Shown in pieces: positions 1 to 9,123 of a stretch of 64,000 bases of DNA. Location: NCBI RefSeq assembly GCF_017168255.1, contig NZ_JABFAP010000001.1:1268640-1332639 (forward strand), in the 5' to 3' direction. Position numbers and translations under genes: made by a program. The stretch is from Agrococcus sp. KRD186. GTDB taxonomy: Bacteria > Actinomycetota > Actinomycetes > Actinomycetales > Microbacteriaceae. The notes beneath the pieces are model-generated. The model saw nothing but the letters and a program-made list of their open reading frames with translations, did not search any database and was not told where the DNA came from. Position 1 is the first letter of the stretch. Each line of letters starts with the position of its first letter.

Positions 1-464
1 GCCGAGGGCGCGAGGATCACCCAGTCGGCACCCGAGTCGCGGATCGCCTCATCGACGATCGACTTGGCCTCGGCGTACGCGTGGAAGGGGTGGTCGGCTG
101 GCACGCCGTGCTCGCGGCCGGAGCCGAAGTACGAGACCATCAGCAGCCGCGCGCCCGAGCGCACCACCGCATCCAGCACGCTGAGCGCCGCGTCCTGATC
201 GACCGCGCGGGTGCGCTCGGGCGAGCCGCCGCCGGCGCCGGCCGACCAGATGACTACGTCGTAGCCCTGCAGCAGGTTGTCGACGCCCGACTGCTCGAGC
301 GCCTCGAGGTCGGCGACGATCGGCTCGGAGCCGGTCGCCTCCACGTCGGCCGCATGCGCGGGGTTGCGGATGACGCCGTGGACGGTGTGCTCCGCGTGCG
401 CGAGCATGCGCTGCGCGTGGAGCGCGACCTTGCCGTGAGCGCCGAGGACGATGATGCGTGCCAT
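1..464 (-). CDS. NAD(P)-binding sugar-epimerase-like protein (3' end cut by window)
   Basis: The protein starts MARIIVLGAHGKVA, a Rossmann GxxGxxA-type nucleotide-binding loop at residues 8-13. It continues with DVVIWSAGAG and a SYFGS...YAEAKSIVDEA segment where atypical short-chain dehydrogenases carry their Tyr-Lys pair. This fits the NAD(P)H-binding (SDR5/NmrA-like) family, often redox sensors or epimerase relatives; the substrate cannot be read from sequence. The gene runs off the left edge, so about the last quarter is missing. A TATGGT box lies exactly 6 bases before the ATG at 464 and no ribosome binding site is visible, so the mRNA is probably leaderless. It is transcribed away from ffh, 123 bases upstream. 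Confidence 0.8.
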   Translation of the reverse strand, partial: MARIIVLGAHGKVALHAQRMLAHAEHTVHGVIRNPAHAADVEATGSEPIVADLEALEQSGVDNLLQGYDVVIWSAGAGGGSPERTRAVDQDAALSVLDAVVRSGARLLMVSYFGSGREHGVPADHPFHAYAEAKSIVDEAIRDSGADWVILAPS

Positions 465-587
465 GCCCCCACCATACGCACGCGGCGCGGGAGGCGGCCG
501 TCAGGGCATGACCACCGGCACGCGATCTCCCGGAGGGCGGATGCGCGGCGCGCCTCGGGCGGGCGACGCGAGCGGGTGCGAACGGGC

Positions 588-2132
588 TCAGCCGTTGCCG
601 AGCATGCGCTGCAGCGCCTCCTGGTCGGTGCTGGAGAGCTCGCCGAAGGCGCCATCGGCCTTGGGCTTGCCGAAGGCGCTGCCCTGCGTCGCCCCCGGCT
701 GCACGGGATCAGCCGTGCGCTTTGCGGGGTTGCCGGAGCGCCGCTGCTGCTTGCCCTGCTTCTGCACCTTCTTGGACTGCCGCATGCCGGGCGGCATCGG
801 GCCCATGCCCGGCATCTGGGGCACGCCGCCCTTGGCGACCGTCTTCATCATCTTGGCGGCCTGCTCGAAGCGCGCGACCAGCTGGTTGACGTCGGTGACC
901 GTGACACCGGCACCGCGCGCGATGCGGACGCGGCGCGAGCCGTTGAGGATCTTCGACTGCTTGCGCTCCTGCGGCGTCATCGACTGGATGATCGCCTCGG
1001 TGCGCACGAACTCTGCCTCGTCGAAGGAGTCGATCGCCTCGCGCATGCCCTTGGCGCCGGGCAGCATGCCGAGCATCTGCTTGAAGTTGCCAGCCTTGCG
1101 CAGCTGCTGCATCTGCTTCAGGAAGTCCTCGAGCGTGAAGCCGTCGGTCGCGATCGACTCGGCGAGGCGGTGCGCCTCATCCTCGTCGAAGGCCTTCTGC
1201 GCCTGCTCGATGAGGGTGAGGATGTCGCCCAGGTCGAGGATGCGGCTCGCCATGCGATCCGGGTGGAAGGGCTCGAAGTCGTCGAGCGTCTCGCCGGTGG
1301 AGGCGAACATGATCGGCTTGCCCGTGAGGCCGCGGATCGAGAGCGCAGCACCGCCGCGCGCGTCGCCGTCGAGCTTGGTGAGCACGACACCGGTGAAGTC
1401 GACGCCCTCCTGGAAGGCCTTGGCCGTCGCGACCGCGTCCTGACCGATCATCGCGTCGATGACGAACAGCACCTCGTCGGGGTTCACCGCCCGGCGGATG
1501 TCCGCCGCCTGCCGCATCATGTCGGCGTCGACGCCGAGGCGGCCAGCGGTGTCGACGATGACGATGTCGTACTGGCGCCGCTTCGCCTCTGCCACGCCGT
1601 CGCGCGCGACCTTCACTGGGTCGCCGATGCCGTTGCCGGGCTCGGGCGCGTAGACCTCCACGCCCGCCTGGCTGCCCACCACCTGCAGCTGGGTCACCGC
1701 GTTGGGGCGCTGGAGGTCGCTCGCGACCAGCAGCGGCTGGTGGCCCTTGCCGCGCAGGTGCTTGGCGAGCTTGCCGGCGAGCGTCGTCTTGCCGGCGCCC
1801 TGCAGGCCCGCGAGCATGAGGACGGTCGGCGGCTGCTTCGCGAGCTGCAGCTGCCGGCTCTCGCCGCCGAGGATGCCGACGAGCTCGTCGTTGACGATCT
1901 TGACGACCTGCTGCGCCGGGTTGAGCGCCTCGCCGACCTCGGCGCCCAGCGCCCGCTCGCGCACCGCGGCGGTGAACGACTTGACCACCTCGAGCGCGAC
2001 ATCCGCGTCGAGCAGCGCGCGACGGATCTCGCGCACCGTGCCGTCGACGTCCGACGCGGAGAGCTTGCCCTTCGTGCGGAGCTTGGCGAGGGTCTCGGTG
2101 AGCCGAGTGGAGAGTGAACCGAACGCAGCCAT
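588..2132 (-). CDS. ffh: Signal recognition particle protein Ffh (SRP54)
   Basis: GTPase that binds 4.5S RNA and signal sequences of nascent membrane proteins and docks at FtsY. 514 residues. From the start MAAFGSLSTRL there is an N-domain helix bundle, then the G domain with P-loop GLQGAGKTT (about 105-113), DTAGRLGVD and TKLDGDARGG, then a methionine-rich M domain with QMQQLRKAG, LGMLPG and MPGMGPMPPGM. The C-terminal tail is basic and flexible. The longer reading frame to 2177 is not the start: residues before MAAF are not conserved, and a TAGACT box sits 10 bases before the ATG at 2132. Its partner ftsY lies 1.3 kb upstream on the same strand; one plus-strand gene separates them. Confidence 0.97.
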   Translation of the reverse strand: MAAFGSLSTRLTETLAKLRTKGKLSASDVDGTVREIRRALLDADVALEVVKSFTAAVRERALGAEVGEALNPAQQVVKIVNDELVGILGGESRQLQLAKQPPTVLMLAGLQGAGKTTLAGKLAKHLRGKGHQPLLVASDLQRPNAVTQLQVVGSQAGVEVYAPEPGNGIGDPVKVARDGVAEAKRRQYDIVIVDTAGRLGVDADMMRQAADIRRAVNPDEVLFVIDAMIGQDAVATAKAFQEGVDFTGVVLTKLDGDARGGAALSIRGLTGKPIMFASTGETLDDFEPFHPDRMASRILDLGDILTLIEQAQKAFDEDEAHRLAESIATDGFTLEDFLKQMQQLRKAGNFKQMLGMLPGAKGMREAIDSFDEAEFVRTEAIIQSMTPQERKQSKILNGSRRVRIARGAGVTVTDVNQLVARFEQAAKMMKTVAKGGVPQMPGMGPMPPGMRQSKKVQKQGKQQRRSGNPAKRTADPVQPGATQGSAFGKPKADGAFGELSSTDQEALQRMLGNG

Positions 2133-2195
2133 GGTGCCCACCAGTCTACCGACGGCCTGCCATGCTGGGTGCGTCACCGACGAGGGGATCTACGT

Positions 2196-3359
2196 ATGCG
2201 CCTTCGAGGCATGCCGCCGACGCACACCAGGTCGCTCTGGAAGAGCGTGCGCTCGCACGGCTTCACGATCACCGCGCTCGCGCGCCACGCTGCCCGCGTG
2301 CACGGCGACCGCCTCGGACTGGTCGTGGATGGCTGGAGCGGCACGTTCCGCGAGCTGTGGCGTGCGGCGGAGGGCGTCGCCGCGGTGCTCTACGTCGGCC
2401 CGCTGCAGCAGCGCCCGCTGCCGGTGGTGCTGGCCTGCGGCGGCCCGGCGATGCAGGTGGCTCTGATCGCGGTCGCGCGGCTGGGCCTCGACGTCATGCC
2501 GCTGAGCCCGCGGGTGGTCGACGACTACTCCCGGGCGGTGCCGCGCGACGCGCTGCTCGTGCACGACGGACCCGCCCCCGACTGGCACCCGGGCCCCACC
2601 GTGAGCGCTGCGCAGATCATGGAGTGGGCGACGACCGACGGCTCGGGCCTCGGCCGCACGCGGCACCGCGCGCGCATCGTGCTGCCGTCGACCTCCGCTG
2701 CCGGCACCATCACGCCGCACGTGCAGGGCGCCATGGGCGTGCAGGGGCTGCGGCAGCTCGCCGGCCTGCACGACCGGCTCGGCATCGAGGGCACCGACGT
2801 CGTGCTCGCCTGCGCTCCCCCGCACCGCGGCCAGGGCCTGCAGCTGCTGGGCATGGCGCTGCTGGCCGGCGCCACGCTCGTGAGCGCCGCGCACACGCCA
2901 GCGGCCGACCGCATCCGCATCATCAGGGAGCGGTTCGTCTCGGTGCTCTCGGCCTCCCCGCGCCAGCTCACCGGCATCCTCGACGAGCTCGAGCGCACGG
3001 GCGAGCAGCCACCGAGGCTGCGCCGCATCATGGTCGCCGGCGAGGACATCGACGCCGACCTGGTGCGGCGGCTGCACGCCACCTGGGGCCCGATCGTGCT
3101 GAGCGCCTACGGAACGGTGCAGACGGGCACCGTCGCGGTCGCCACGCCCGAGCTGCTCACGGCCCATCCCGGCACTGCCGGCCGGCGGCTGCCGGGCAGC
3201 GACTTCGGCATCGTCGGCCACGCGGGCCGCGGCGATGCGGAGGGGCTGCTGTGGGTGCGCGGCGCGCACGCGACCGTCATCACCGAGGACCGCGCGCGCA
3301 TCGACGACGGCAGGCTCACGCTCGTCGCCAGCCTGACGCAGCCCGACACGGCGGACTGA
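2196..3359 (+). CDS. Degenerate AMP-binding (acyl-CoA synthetase-like) protein
   Basis: 387 residues that follow the N-terminal fold of the ANL superfamily: SWSGTFRELW-type region near residue 45, LGLDVMPLSP, and late motifs IVLSAYGTVQTG and LLWVRGAH, which resemble the A5 and A7 motifs of acyl-CoA synthetases. The phosphate-binding loop reads STSAAGTITPHV instead of the family's TSGTTGxPKG and has lost its lysine. The C-terminal lid domain with the catalytic lysine is absent (the family is usually above 500 residues). Adenylation activity is therefore doubtful; a binding or scaffold role is possible. The start is ATG 2196, preceded by GAGGGG at 2182-2187. It sits between ffh and ftsY but on the opposite strand. 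Confidence 0.65.
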   Translation: MRLRGMPPTHTRSLWKSVRSHGFTITALARHAARVHGDRLGLVVDGWSGTFRELWRAAEGVAAVLYVGPLQQRPLPVVLACGGPAMQVALIAVARLGLDVMPLSPRVVDDYSRAVPRDALLVHDGPAPDWHPGPTVSAAQIMEWATTDGSGLGRTRHRARIVLPSTSAAGTITPHVQGAMGVQGLRQLAGLHDRLGIEGTDVVLACAPPHRGQGLQLLGMALLAGATLVSAAHTPAADRIRIIRERFVSVLSASPRQLTGILDELERTGEQPPRLRRIMVAGEDIDADLVRRLHATWGPIVLSAYGTVQTGTVAVATPELLTAHPGTAGRRLPGSDFGIVGHAGRGDAEGLLWVRGAHATVITEDRARIDDGRLTLVASLTQPDTAD

Positions 3360-3442
3360 CTGCCGGATCTCGCGACGCGTTCGGGCTGCGCCCGTGCGCC
3401 TCGATCGAGCCCTGCACGCTCACCGCGAGGTGAGCTGCGGCC

Positions 3443-4312
<870 letters not shown>

Positions 4313-4350
4313 GGCTCCATGCTAGGCGGCCCTGCCGCTAGACTCGGTCT

Positions 4351-4446
4351 CTGGCGAAGGGGAGTATCCCGTCACGCCGCGATCGTCATCACGGAGCCCT
4401 GCTCCCGGTCGCGGCGGCGCGATCCGCGTGGGAGAGACGTTCGCGT
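4351..4446 (+). promoter_or_regulatory. Putative Mn2+ riboswitch (yybP-ykoY class)
   Basis: The leader of the TerC gene carries the hallmarks of the yybP-ykoY manganese riboswitch. Loop 1 reads GGGGAGTATCCCG (from 4359) and loop 3 reads CGTCATCACGG (from 4384); both match the conserved family loops. The closing helix is visible: GCGAA at 4354-4358 pairs with TTCGC at 4440-4444. A TAGACT -10 box at 4339-4344 places the transcript start at about 4351, right at the first helix. Class membership is established for TerC and MntP leaders; metal binding here is inferred. The leader could act on translation, since the ribosome site (GAGAGG) lies about 20 bases after the closing helix. Confidence 0.85.
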
Positions 4447-4479
4447 CCGTCCGCGCACCCCCATCGAGAGGCACCTCCC

Positions 4480-5751
4480 TTGACCGCGTATCAGATCTTC
4501 GAGATCGCCTCCATGGCGATCCTGGTCGCCATCCTCATCTTCGACCTGCTCATCGTCGTGAAGCGGCCGCACGTGCCCTCCATGAAGGAGGCGACCGGCT
4601 GGGTCGTCGTGTACGTCTCGCTCGCGCTCGTGTTCGCCGGCGTGCTGTGGCTGATGGGCGACGGCGTGAAGGCGGGCGAGTTCGTCACCGGCTGGCTGCT
4701 CGAGTACTCGCTCTCGATCGACAACCTGTTCGTCTTCATCATCATCCTCAGCCGCTTCGCGGTGCCGAAGGAGATGCAGCAGCGGGTGCTGATGATCGGC
4801 ATCCTGATCGCTATCGTGCTGCGCGGCATCTTCATCGTGCTCGGCGTGCAGCTGATCGAGTCGTTCTCGTGGCTGTTCTACTTCTTCGGCGCCTACCTCG
4901 TCTACGTCGCCTGGAAGCAGGCCTTCGGCGGTGAGGACGACTCGGGCGAGAAGGACAACCTGGTGGTGCGCATGCTCAAGAAGCGCGTCAACCTCACCGA
5001 CCGGTGGAACGGCGGCAAGTCGACCGTCACGATCGACGGCACGAAGTACGTCACCCCGTTCCTGATGGTGATCCTGGCGCTCGGCACCACCGACCTGCTG
5101 TTCGCGATCGACTCGATCCCGGCGATCTTCTCCATCACGACCGACCCGTTCCTGGTCTTCGCGTGCAACATCTTCGCGCTCATGGGCCTGCGTCAGCTCT
5201 ACTTCCTGCTCGGCGGCCTGCTCGACCGGCTCGTCTACCTGCACTACGGCATCGCGGCGATCCTCGGCTTCATCGGCGTCAAGCTCGTCTTCCACGCGAT
5301 GGAGACGAACGACCTGCCCTTCATCAACGGTGGCGAGGGCATCACCTGGGTCCCCCACATCGAGACCTGGCACTCGCTGCTGGTCATCCTCGGCTCGATG
5401 CTCGTCGCGACCGTCGCCTCGCTCATCAAGCTGCGCATGGACGCGAAGCGCACGGGCGATACCTCGCTCCACCTCGGCCCGTCCGAGGCCGAGCTGGGCA
5501 CCGACGGGCACTACCACATCGTCGACGCGACGGGCACGGCGTTCTACCGCCCGCTGCAGGTTCGGCACTCCCCGACCGGCACGCTCAACGTCATCGACGC
5601 GCGCGGCAAGGAGGCGCCTGTCGCCGACTTCTCCGAAGACGTGCTGCGCGAGGCCGCGCAGGAGGACATGGATCCGGAGGACCTCGACGAGGTGCGCCGG
5701 CGCCTGCGGGAGGGCCGCGAGTTCGACGAGCGCGGCGACCGCGAGGTCTGA
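4480..5751 (+). CDS. TerC-family integral membrane protein (Mn2+ export/tellurite resistance type)
   Basis: 423 residues with about nine hydrophobic segments. TerC signatures are present: LEYSLSIDNLFVFIIILSRF near residue 75 and TTDLLFAIDSIPAIFSIT near residue 205, with the paired acidic/asparagine residues thought to bind metal. Family members export manganese, often during exoenzyme metallation; the upstream manganese riboswitch supports that role. The last membrane segment ends near residue 316 and is followed by an unusual soluble, acidic tail of about 105 residues (GHYHIVDATGTAFYRPL...EDMDPEDLDEVRRRLREG). The start is TTG 4480 preceded by GAGAGG; no better in-frame start exists. Confidence 0.88.
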   Translation: MTAYQIFEIASMAILVAILIFDLLIVVKRPHVPSMKEATGWVVVYVSLALVFAGVLWLMGDGVKAGEFVTGWLLEYSLSIDNLFVFIIILSRFAVPKEMQQRVLMIGILIAIVLRGIFIVLGVQLIESFSWLFYFFGAYLVYVAWKQAFGGEDDSGEKDNLVVRMLKKRVNLTDRWNGGKSTVTIDGTKYVTPFLMVILALGTTDLLFAIDSIPAIFSITTDPFLVFACNIFALMGLRQLYFLLGGLLDRLVYLHYGIAAILGFIGVKLVFHAMETNDLPFINGGEGITWVPHIETWHSLLVILGSMLVATVASLIKLRMDAKRTGDTSLHLGPSEAELGTDGHYHIVDATGTAFYRPLQVRHSPTGTLNVIDARGKEAPVADFSEDVLREAAQEDMDPEDLDEVRRRLREGREFDERGDREV

Positions 5752-5775
5752 GTCGACGACGCGGTTCCCGACGGC

Positions 5776-6600
5776 ATGAGCGGAGCGTCCGGCATCCTCG
5801 ACTGGCTGCGGCCACGGGCGGTGCCGGGCGTCGAGCTCGTGGCGGCCGACGGCTATCGCCGCGCTCTCCCTGGGCCACGCGTCGCATCCGTCACCGTCTC
5901 CGGCGATGCGGCGAGCACGGCCGACGCCGACCTCGCGCGGCTGTTCGACGTGGGCAGGGCGGATGCGCGACGCGCGGCCGACGCGCGGCTCACGTGGGCT
6001 GCGGCCCGGCACGGCGCCCCCGCACTGGCGGAGGCGATCGCTGCGCAGCCGGCGCTCGCCCAGCCCGGCTGCGCCGACGCGCACGAGATGCTCATCCGCG
6101 CGATCGTCGGCCAGCAGATCACCGTGGCGGCGGCGACCCTGCAGCTCGGGCTGCTCGCGACGCTCGGCGAGCCGCTGCCGGCAGCGCTCGCCGAGGACGG
6201 CGTCGACCGCTGCTTCCCGACCATGGCGCAGGTGGCTGCCGGGGCCGACGTGCTGCGCGGGCCGGCCGCGAAGACTGCCGCCGTGCGCGCGGCCGCCGAG
6301 GCCGTGGGCGGCGGCGCGATCGACGTGAGCGTCGCGCATGACGACGACAGCGCATCCGACCTCGTCGCCATGCGCGCGCAGCTGCTCGAGCTCAGGGGCA
6401 TCGGGCCGTGGACGGTCGGGTACCTGTCGCTGCGCATGGGCGACCCCGACGTGCTGCTGCTGGGCGACGTCGCGGTGCGGAAGGGCGCCCGCAACCTCGG
6501 CATCGACGACCTGCCCGCGCTCGCCGCCGACTGCGCGGGCCACCGATCGGCGCTCATGCTGCGCTGCTGGGCCGCGGCCAAACCCTCAAGTCGTGCGTGA
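5776..6600 (+). CDS. AlkA-type DNA-3-methyladenine glycosylase
   Basis: Base-excision repair glycosylase that removes alkylated purines. 274 residues. The helix-hairpin-helix GPD domain fills the C-terminal half: EMLIRAIVGQQITVAAA (about 105-121), the hairpin LRGIGPWTVGYL (about 203-214), then GDPDVLLLGDVAVRKG with the catalytic aspartate in GDVAVRKG. The N-terminal part resembles a shortened AlkA_N domain. The expected C-terminal W-PWRSYA motif is reduced to HRSALML. The gene starts 24 bases after the TerC stop and may share its transcript. A 9-bp hairpin follows the stop at 6609. Confidence 0.83.
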   Translation: MSGASGILDWLRPRAVPGVELVAADGYRRALPGPRVASVTVSGDAASTADADLARLFDVGRADARRAADARLTWAAARHGAPALAEAIAAQPALAQPGCADAHEMLIRAIVGQQITVAAATLQLGLLATLGEPLPAALAEDGVDRCFPTMAQVAAGADVLRGPAAKTAAVRAAAEAVGGGAIDVSVAHDDDSASDLVAMRAQLLELRGIGPWTVGYLSLRMGDPDVLLLGDVAVRKGARNLGIDDLPALAADCAGHRSALMLRCWAAAKPSSRA

Positions 6601-6608
6601 AGTGACTT

Positions 6609-6637
6609 CTGCCGCCGAGGTTGCGCGACGGCGGCAG
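6609..6637 (+). terminator. Hairpin after the AlkA-type gene
   Basis: A 9-bp perfect inverted repeat, CTGCCGCCG / CGGCGGCAG, with an 11-base loop begins 8 bases after the glycosylase stop codon. No T-run follows, which is common for terminators in very GC-rich genomes. It is the first of a row of hairpins up to 6790. Confidence 0.5.
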
Positions 6638-6656
6638 CAGGCCGCATGATGATCGA

Positions 6657-6790
6657 ACCTTCTTCGGAAGGTGTTCCTCCCTCGGGAGGAGCGGAGGCCC
6701 CGAACGCTCATACCGCTCGGGGCCTCCACCCTTTTCGGGGTGCCACCGACCCGGGAAGCACGAAGCCCGGCCACCTCATACGTGGCCGGG
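6657..6790. other. Row of stem-loops, possible structured RNA or compound terminator
   Basis: Four clear consecutive hairpins: ACCTTC-TTCG-GAAGGT (6657-6672, a stable UUCG tetraloop when read on the plus strand), TCCTCC-CTCG-GGAGGA (6675-6690), an 11-bp stem GGAGGCCCCGA / TCGGGGCCTCC (6693-6727) with a 13-base loop, and CCCGGCCAC / GTGGCCGGG (6766-6790) followed by TTCCTTGTTCT, a rho-independent terminator shape on the plus strand. The two large loops both contain CTCATAC. The DUF817 gene (minus) ends inside the last loop. I do not recognise a named RNA family. Confidence 0.45.
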
Positions 6791-7915
6791 TTCCTTGTTC
6801 TCATTGGAGCAGTCGGTGGTGTCGTCTCCGTGGATCGCCGGCGGCGTGTCCGCATCGTGCCGGTGAACATCCGGTGAACCGGGCCCGGCAGCGCTCGCCG
6901 GTGACCGGTCGTCCGGCCGCCGCGGCCGGTGCACGAGCGTCACCAGCACGACCGACAGGATCATCAGCAGGAACCAGCTGACGATCTTGCTGCCCGAGAC
7001 CGGCTGCCAGCCATCGACCTGGTTCGGGTAGAGCCACGCTCCCCCGAGCGTCGCGAGGTTCTCGGCGCCCCAGATGACGATCGCGACGAGCCCGAACGCG
7101 ACCACGACCGGCATGCCCAGCTGCGTGCCCCGCTGCGTGCGCAGCACGCGGAACCGCATGACGCATCCGACCCACAGCACCAGCACGGCGCCCACCAGCA
7201 CCCAGCGGACATCCCAGATGAAGTGGTGCGTGAAGAAGTTGGCGTAGATGCCGACCGCGACCACGATCGTCGCCCACAGCGGCGGGTAGCGCGTGAAGCG
7301 CAGGTCGAACATGCGCATCGTGCGCACCATGTAGCTGCCGACCGCGGCGTACATGAAGCCCGAGAACAGCGGCACGGCACCGATGCGCAGCAGCCCCTCT
7401 GCCTCGTACGCCCACGAGCCGACATCGGTCTTGAACAGCTCCATGACGGTGCCCGCGACGTGGAAGAGCACCACCACCCACAGCTCCCGCAGGGTCTCGA
7501 GCCGGAGGGCGAGCATCGCCGCCTGGATGAGGACCGCGGCGATCGTCAGCGCGTCGTTGCGCGCGAGCGGGGCGTCGTCGGGCCACCAGAGGCGCGCCGC
7601 CAGGATGCAGGCGAGCAGCAGGCCGCCGAAGATCGCCGCCCAGCCCTGCTTGAGCGCGAACACGGCCAGCTCGACGGCGGCGCGGCGCCAGCGCGAGCTG
7701 CCGCGGCCCTCGCGCAGCCCCCGCCGGTCGAGGAAGCGGTGCGCGGCGCGATCGATCGCCTCCTCGACGGCGGTGAACCCGCTCGCTGGACCCTTTCCGG
7801 CGCCGGGGACCCGTTGTGCCGGGTCCTCGGCACCGGAACGGGTCCGGTTCGCCGGCGCGCGCGGGTCGCCGCCACCGGAACGGGTCCGGCTCGCGGGCGC
7901 GCGCGGGTCGCTCAC
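6776..7915 (-). CDS. DUF817 family membrane protein
   Basis: 379 residues. After a polar N-terminal stretch of about 60 residues come about eight membrane segments. Family-typical conserved stretches include FHVAGTVMELFKTDVGSW, FSGFMYAAVGSYM and FFTHHFIWDVRW. Function of the family (B. subtilis YoaT relatives) is unknown. The start is GTG 7915, overlapping the TGA of the upstream methyltransferase gene (GTGA), so the two are translationally coupled. Residues 2-29 contain two copies of a 14-residue repeat (DPRAPASRTRSGGG / DPRAPANRTRSGAE) from a 42-bp tandem duplication. The TGA stop falls in the loop of a terminator hairpin. Confidence 0.85.
   Translation of the reverse strand: MSDPRAPASRTRSGGGDPRAPANRTRSGAEDPAQRVPGAGKGPASGFTAVEEAIDRAAHRFLDRRGLREGRGSSRWRRAAVELAVFALKQGWAAIFGGLLLACILAARLWWPDDAPLARNDALTIAAVLIQAAMLALRLETLRELWVVVLFHVAGTVMELFKTDVGSWAYEAEGLLRIGAVPLFSGFMYAAVGSYMVRTMRMFDLRFTRYPPLWATIVVAVGIYANFFTHHFIWDVRWVLVGAVLVLWVGCVMRFRVLRTQRGTQLGMPVVVAFGLVAIVIWGAENLATLGGAWLYPNQVDGWQPVSGSKIVSWFLLMILSVVLVTLVHRPRRPDDRSPASAAGPGSPDVHRHDADTPPAIHGDDTTDCSNENKEPGHV
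7832..7913. repeat. 42-bp tandem duplication (two copies)
   Basis: Two adjacent copies, 7832-7873 and 7874-7913, each starting ACCGGAACGGGTCCGG and ending in GCGCGCGGGTCGC; the second differs at a few bases and is slightly shorter. They encode the repeated N-terminus of the DUF817 protein. The period is a multiple of three, so copy-number change would keep the frame. Confidence 0.8.
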
Positions 7916-9030
7916 CGCGTGGTGACCGTCACCGTGAACTTGGGCGTGCGGCTCGCCTGGCGGGTCGGGCCGATGCGCTCGAGCAGCGGGCGGTAGCCCA
8001 GCGGCGTGTTCCACACGCACCACAGCTCGCCGCCCGGCGCCAGCGCGCGCCCGGCCTCGGCGATCAGTCGCTCGGCGATCCCCGTGTGCACCGTCGCCCC
8101 GAGGTGGAACGGCGGGTTGAGCAGGATGAGCCCGGCGGATGCGTCGGGCACGCCCTCGAGGCCGTCCAGCTGCCGTGCGTCCACACGGCCGGCGACCCCG
8201 TTCGCCTCCGCGCTCGCGCGCGTGGACGCGATCGCCGCCGCCGACGCGTCGGTCGCGAGCACCTGCACCTCGGGCCGGGCGAGCGCGAGCGCGATGCCGA
8301 GCACCCCGGTGCCGCACGCCAGGTCGATCGCGTGCGACGCATCCGCCATCTCTTCCAGATGCGCCAGCAGCGCCTGGGCGCCGATGTCGACCGCGGTGCC
8401 GGCGAACGCGCCGCCGTGCGCGACCACGCTCTGCTGGCGGCCGCGCAGCTCGTGGCGGCGTGCGCGCGGCCAGCTGATCCCGGGGCGCAGCGGGCCCTCG
8501 GCGTGGAGCACGCGCGACTTGCGCCAGCCGCGGCTCGCGTGCACGTGCGTGAAGGATCGACCCAGCAGCGCGTTCATGCTCATCGTCATGTGCTTGACGC
8601 GGCCGCCGGCGACCACGCGCACCTGCTCGTCGGCGTGGGTGGCGATGAGCTCGGCGATCTCGTCGAGCTCGTCGAGCGAGCGCGGCAGCTGCAGCAGCAC
8701 GAGCCGCGCGCCCTCGACCAGCGAGGCGTCGAGCCGGTGGTGCGTATAGCGCGCGCCGTCGACGCCGAGCTCAGCCGCGTTGGCGTCGAGCGCGCGCTCG
8801 CCGACGGTCGAGTCCTGGTGCACCCGCACATGCTCGGCGCCGTCCTGCAGCGCGCCGAGCGTGAGCGCGCCGTGCCGGTCGCCGATCACGACCACCTCCC
8901 CCAGGGCGGCGCGCAGCGTCGCGGCCTCATCGAGGATGAGCGCATCGGAGGCGTCGTACGCGAGCAGCGTCGGGTCCTCGACGTCGGGCCGGCGCCGCAG
9001 GCGGGCGAAGAGGTCGTCGCGGTCGGTCAC
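7912..9030 (-). CDS. Class I SAM-dependent methyltransferase, RsmC/RlmG type
   Basis: 372 residues. The N-terminal half resembles the catalytically inactive methyltransferase-like domain of RsmC/RlmG. The C-terminal half has the S-adenosylmethionine motif I AIDLACGTGVLGIALA (about 238-253), motif II VLATDASAAAI, and the catalytic LILLNPPFH motif (NPPF) typical of enzymes that methylate the exocyclic amino group of guanine in rRNA. That makes it a probable 16S or 23S rRNA m2G methyltransferase; which position is methylated cannot be told. GTG start at 9030; the stop overlaps the DUF817 start. Confidence 0.82.
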   Translation of the reverse strand: MTDRDDLFARLRRRPDVEDPTLLAYDASDALILDEAATLRAALGEVVVIGDRHGALTLGALQDGAEHVRVHQDSTVGERALDANAAELGVDGARYTHHRLDASLVEGARLVLLQLPRSLDELDEIAELIATHADEQVRVVAGGRVKHMTMSMNALLGRSFTHVHASRGWRKSRVLHAEGPLRPGISWPRARRHELRGRQQSVVAHGGAFAGTAVDIGAQALLAHLEEMADASHAIDLACGTGVLGIALALARPEVQVLATDASAAAIASTRASAEANGVAGRVDARQLDGLEGVPDASAGLILLNPPFHLGATVHTGIAERLIAEAGRALAPGGELWCVWNTPLGYRPLLERIGPTRQASRTPKFTVTVTTR

Positions 9031-9123
9031 GGCATCGATCCTCGCACCACCGGGCGGTGGTGCGCGTCAGCCGCCAGGAGTACGTTCGCGGGCGTGACCG
9101 CTCCCCGTGGACAGCGCTGACCG

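Noticed and set aside
6671-6877. A 68-residue plus-strand open frame across the hairpin array
   Set aside because: It overlaps the end of the DUF817 gene on the other strand, has no homology I recognise, and is cut through by the terminator hairpin.
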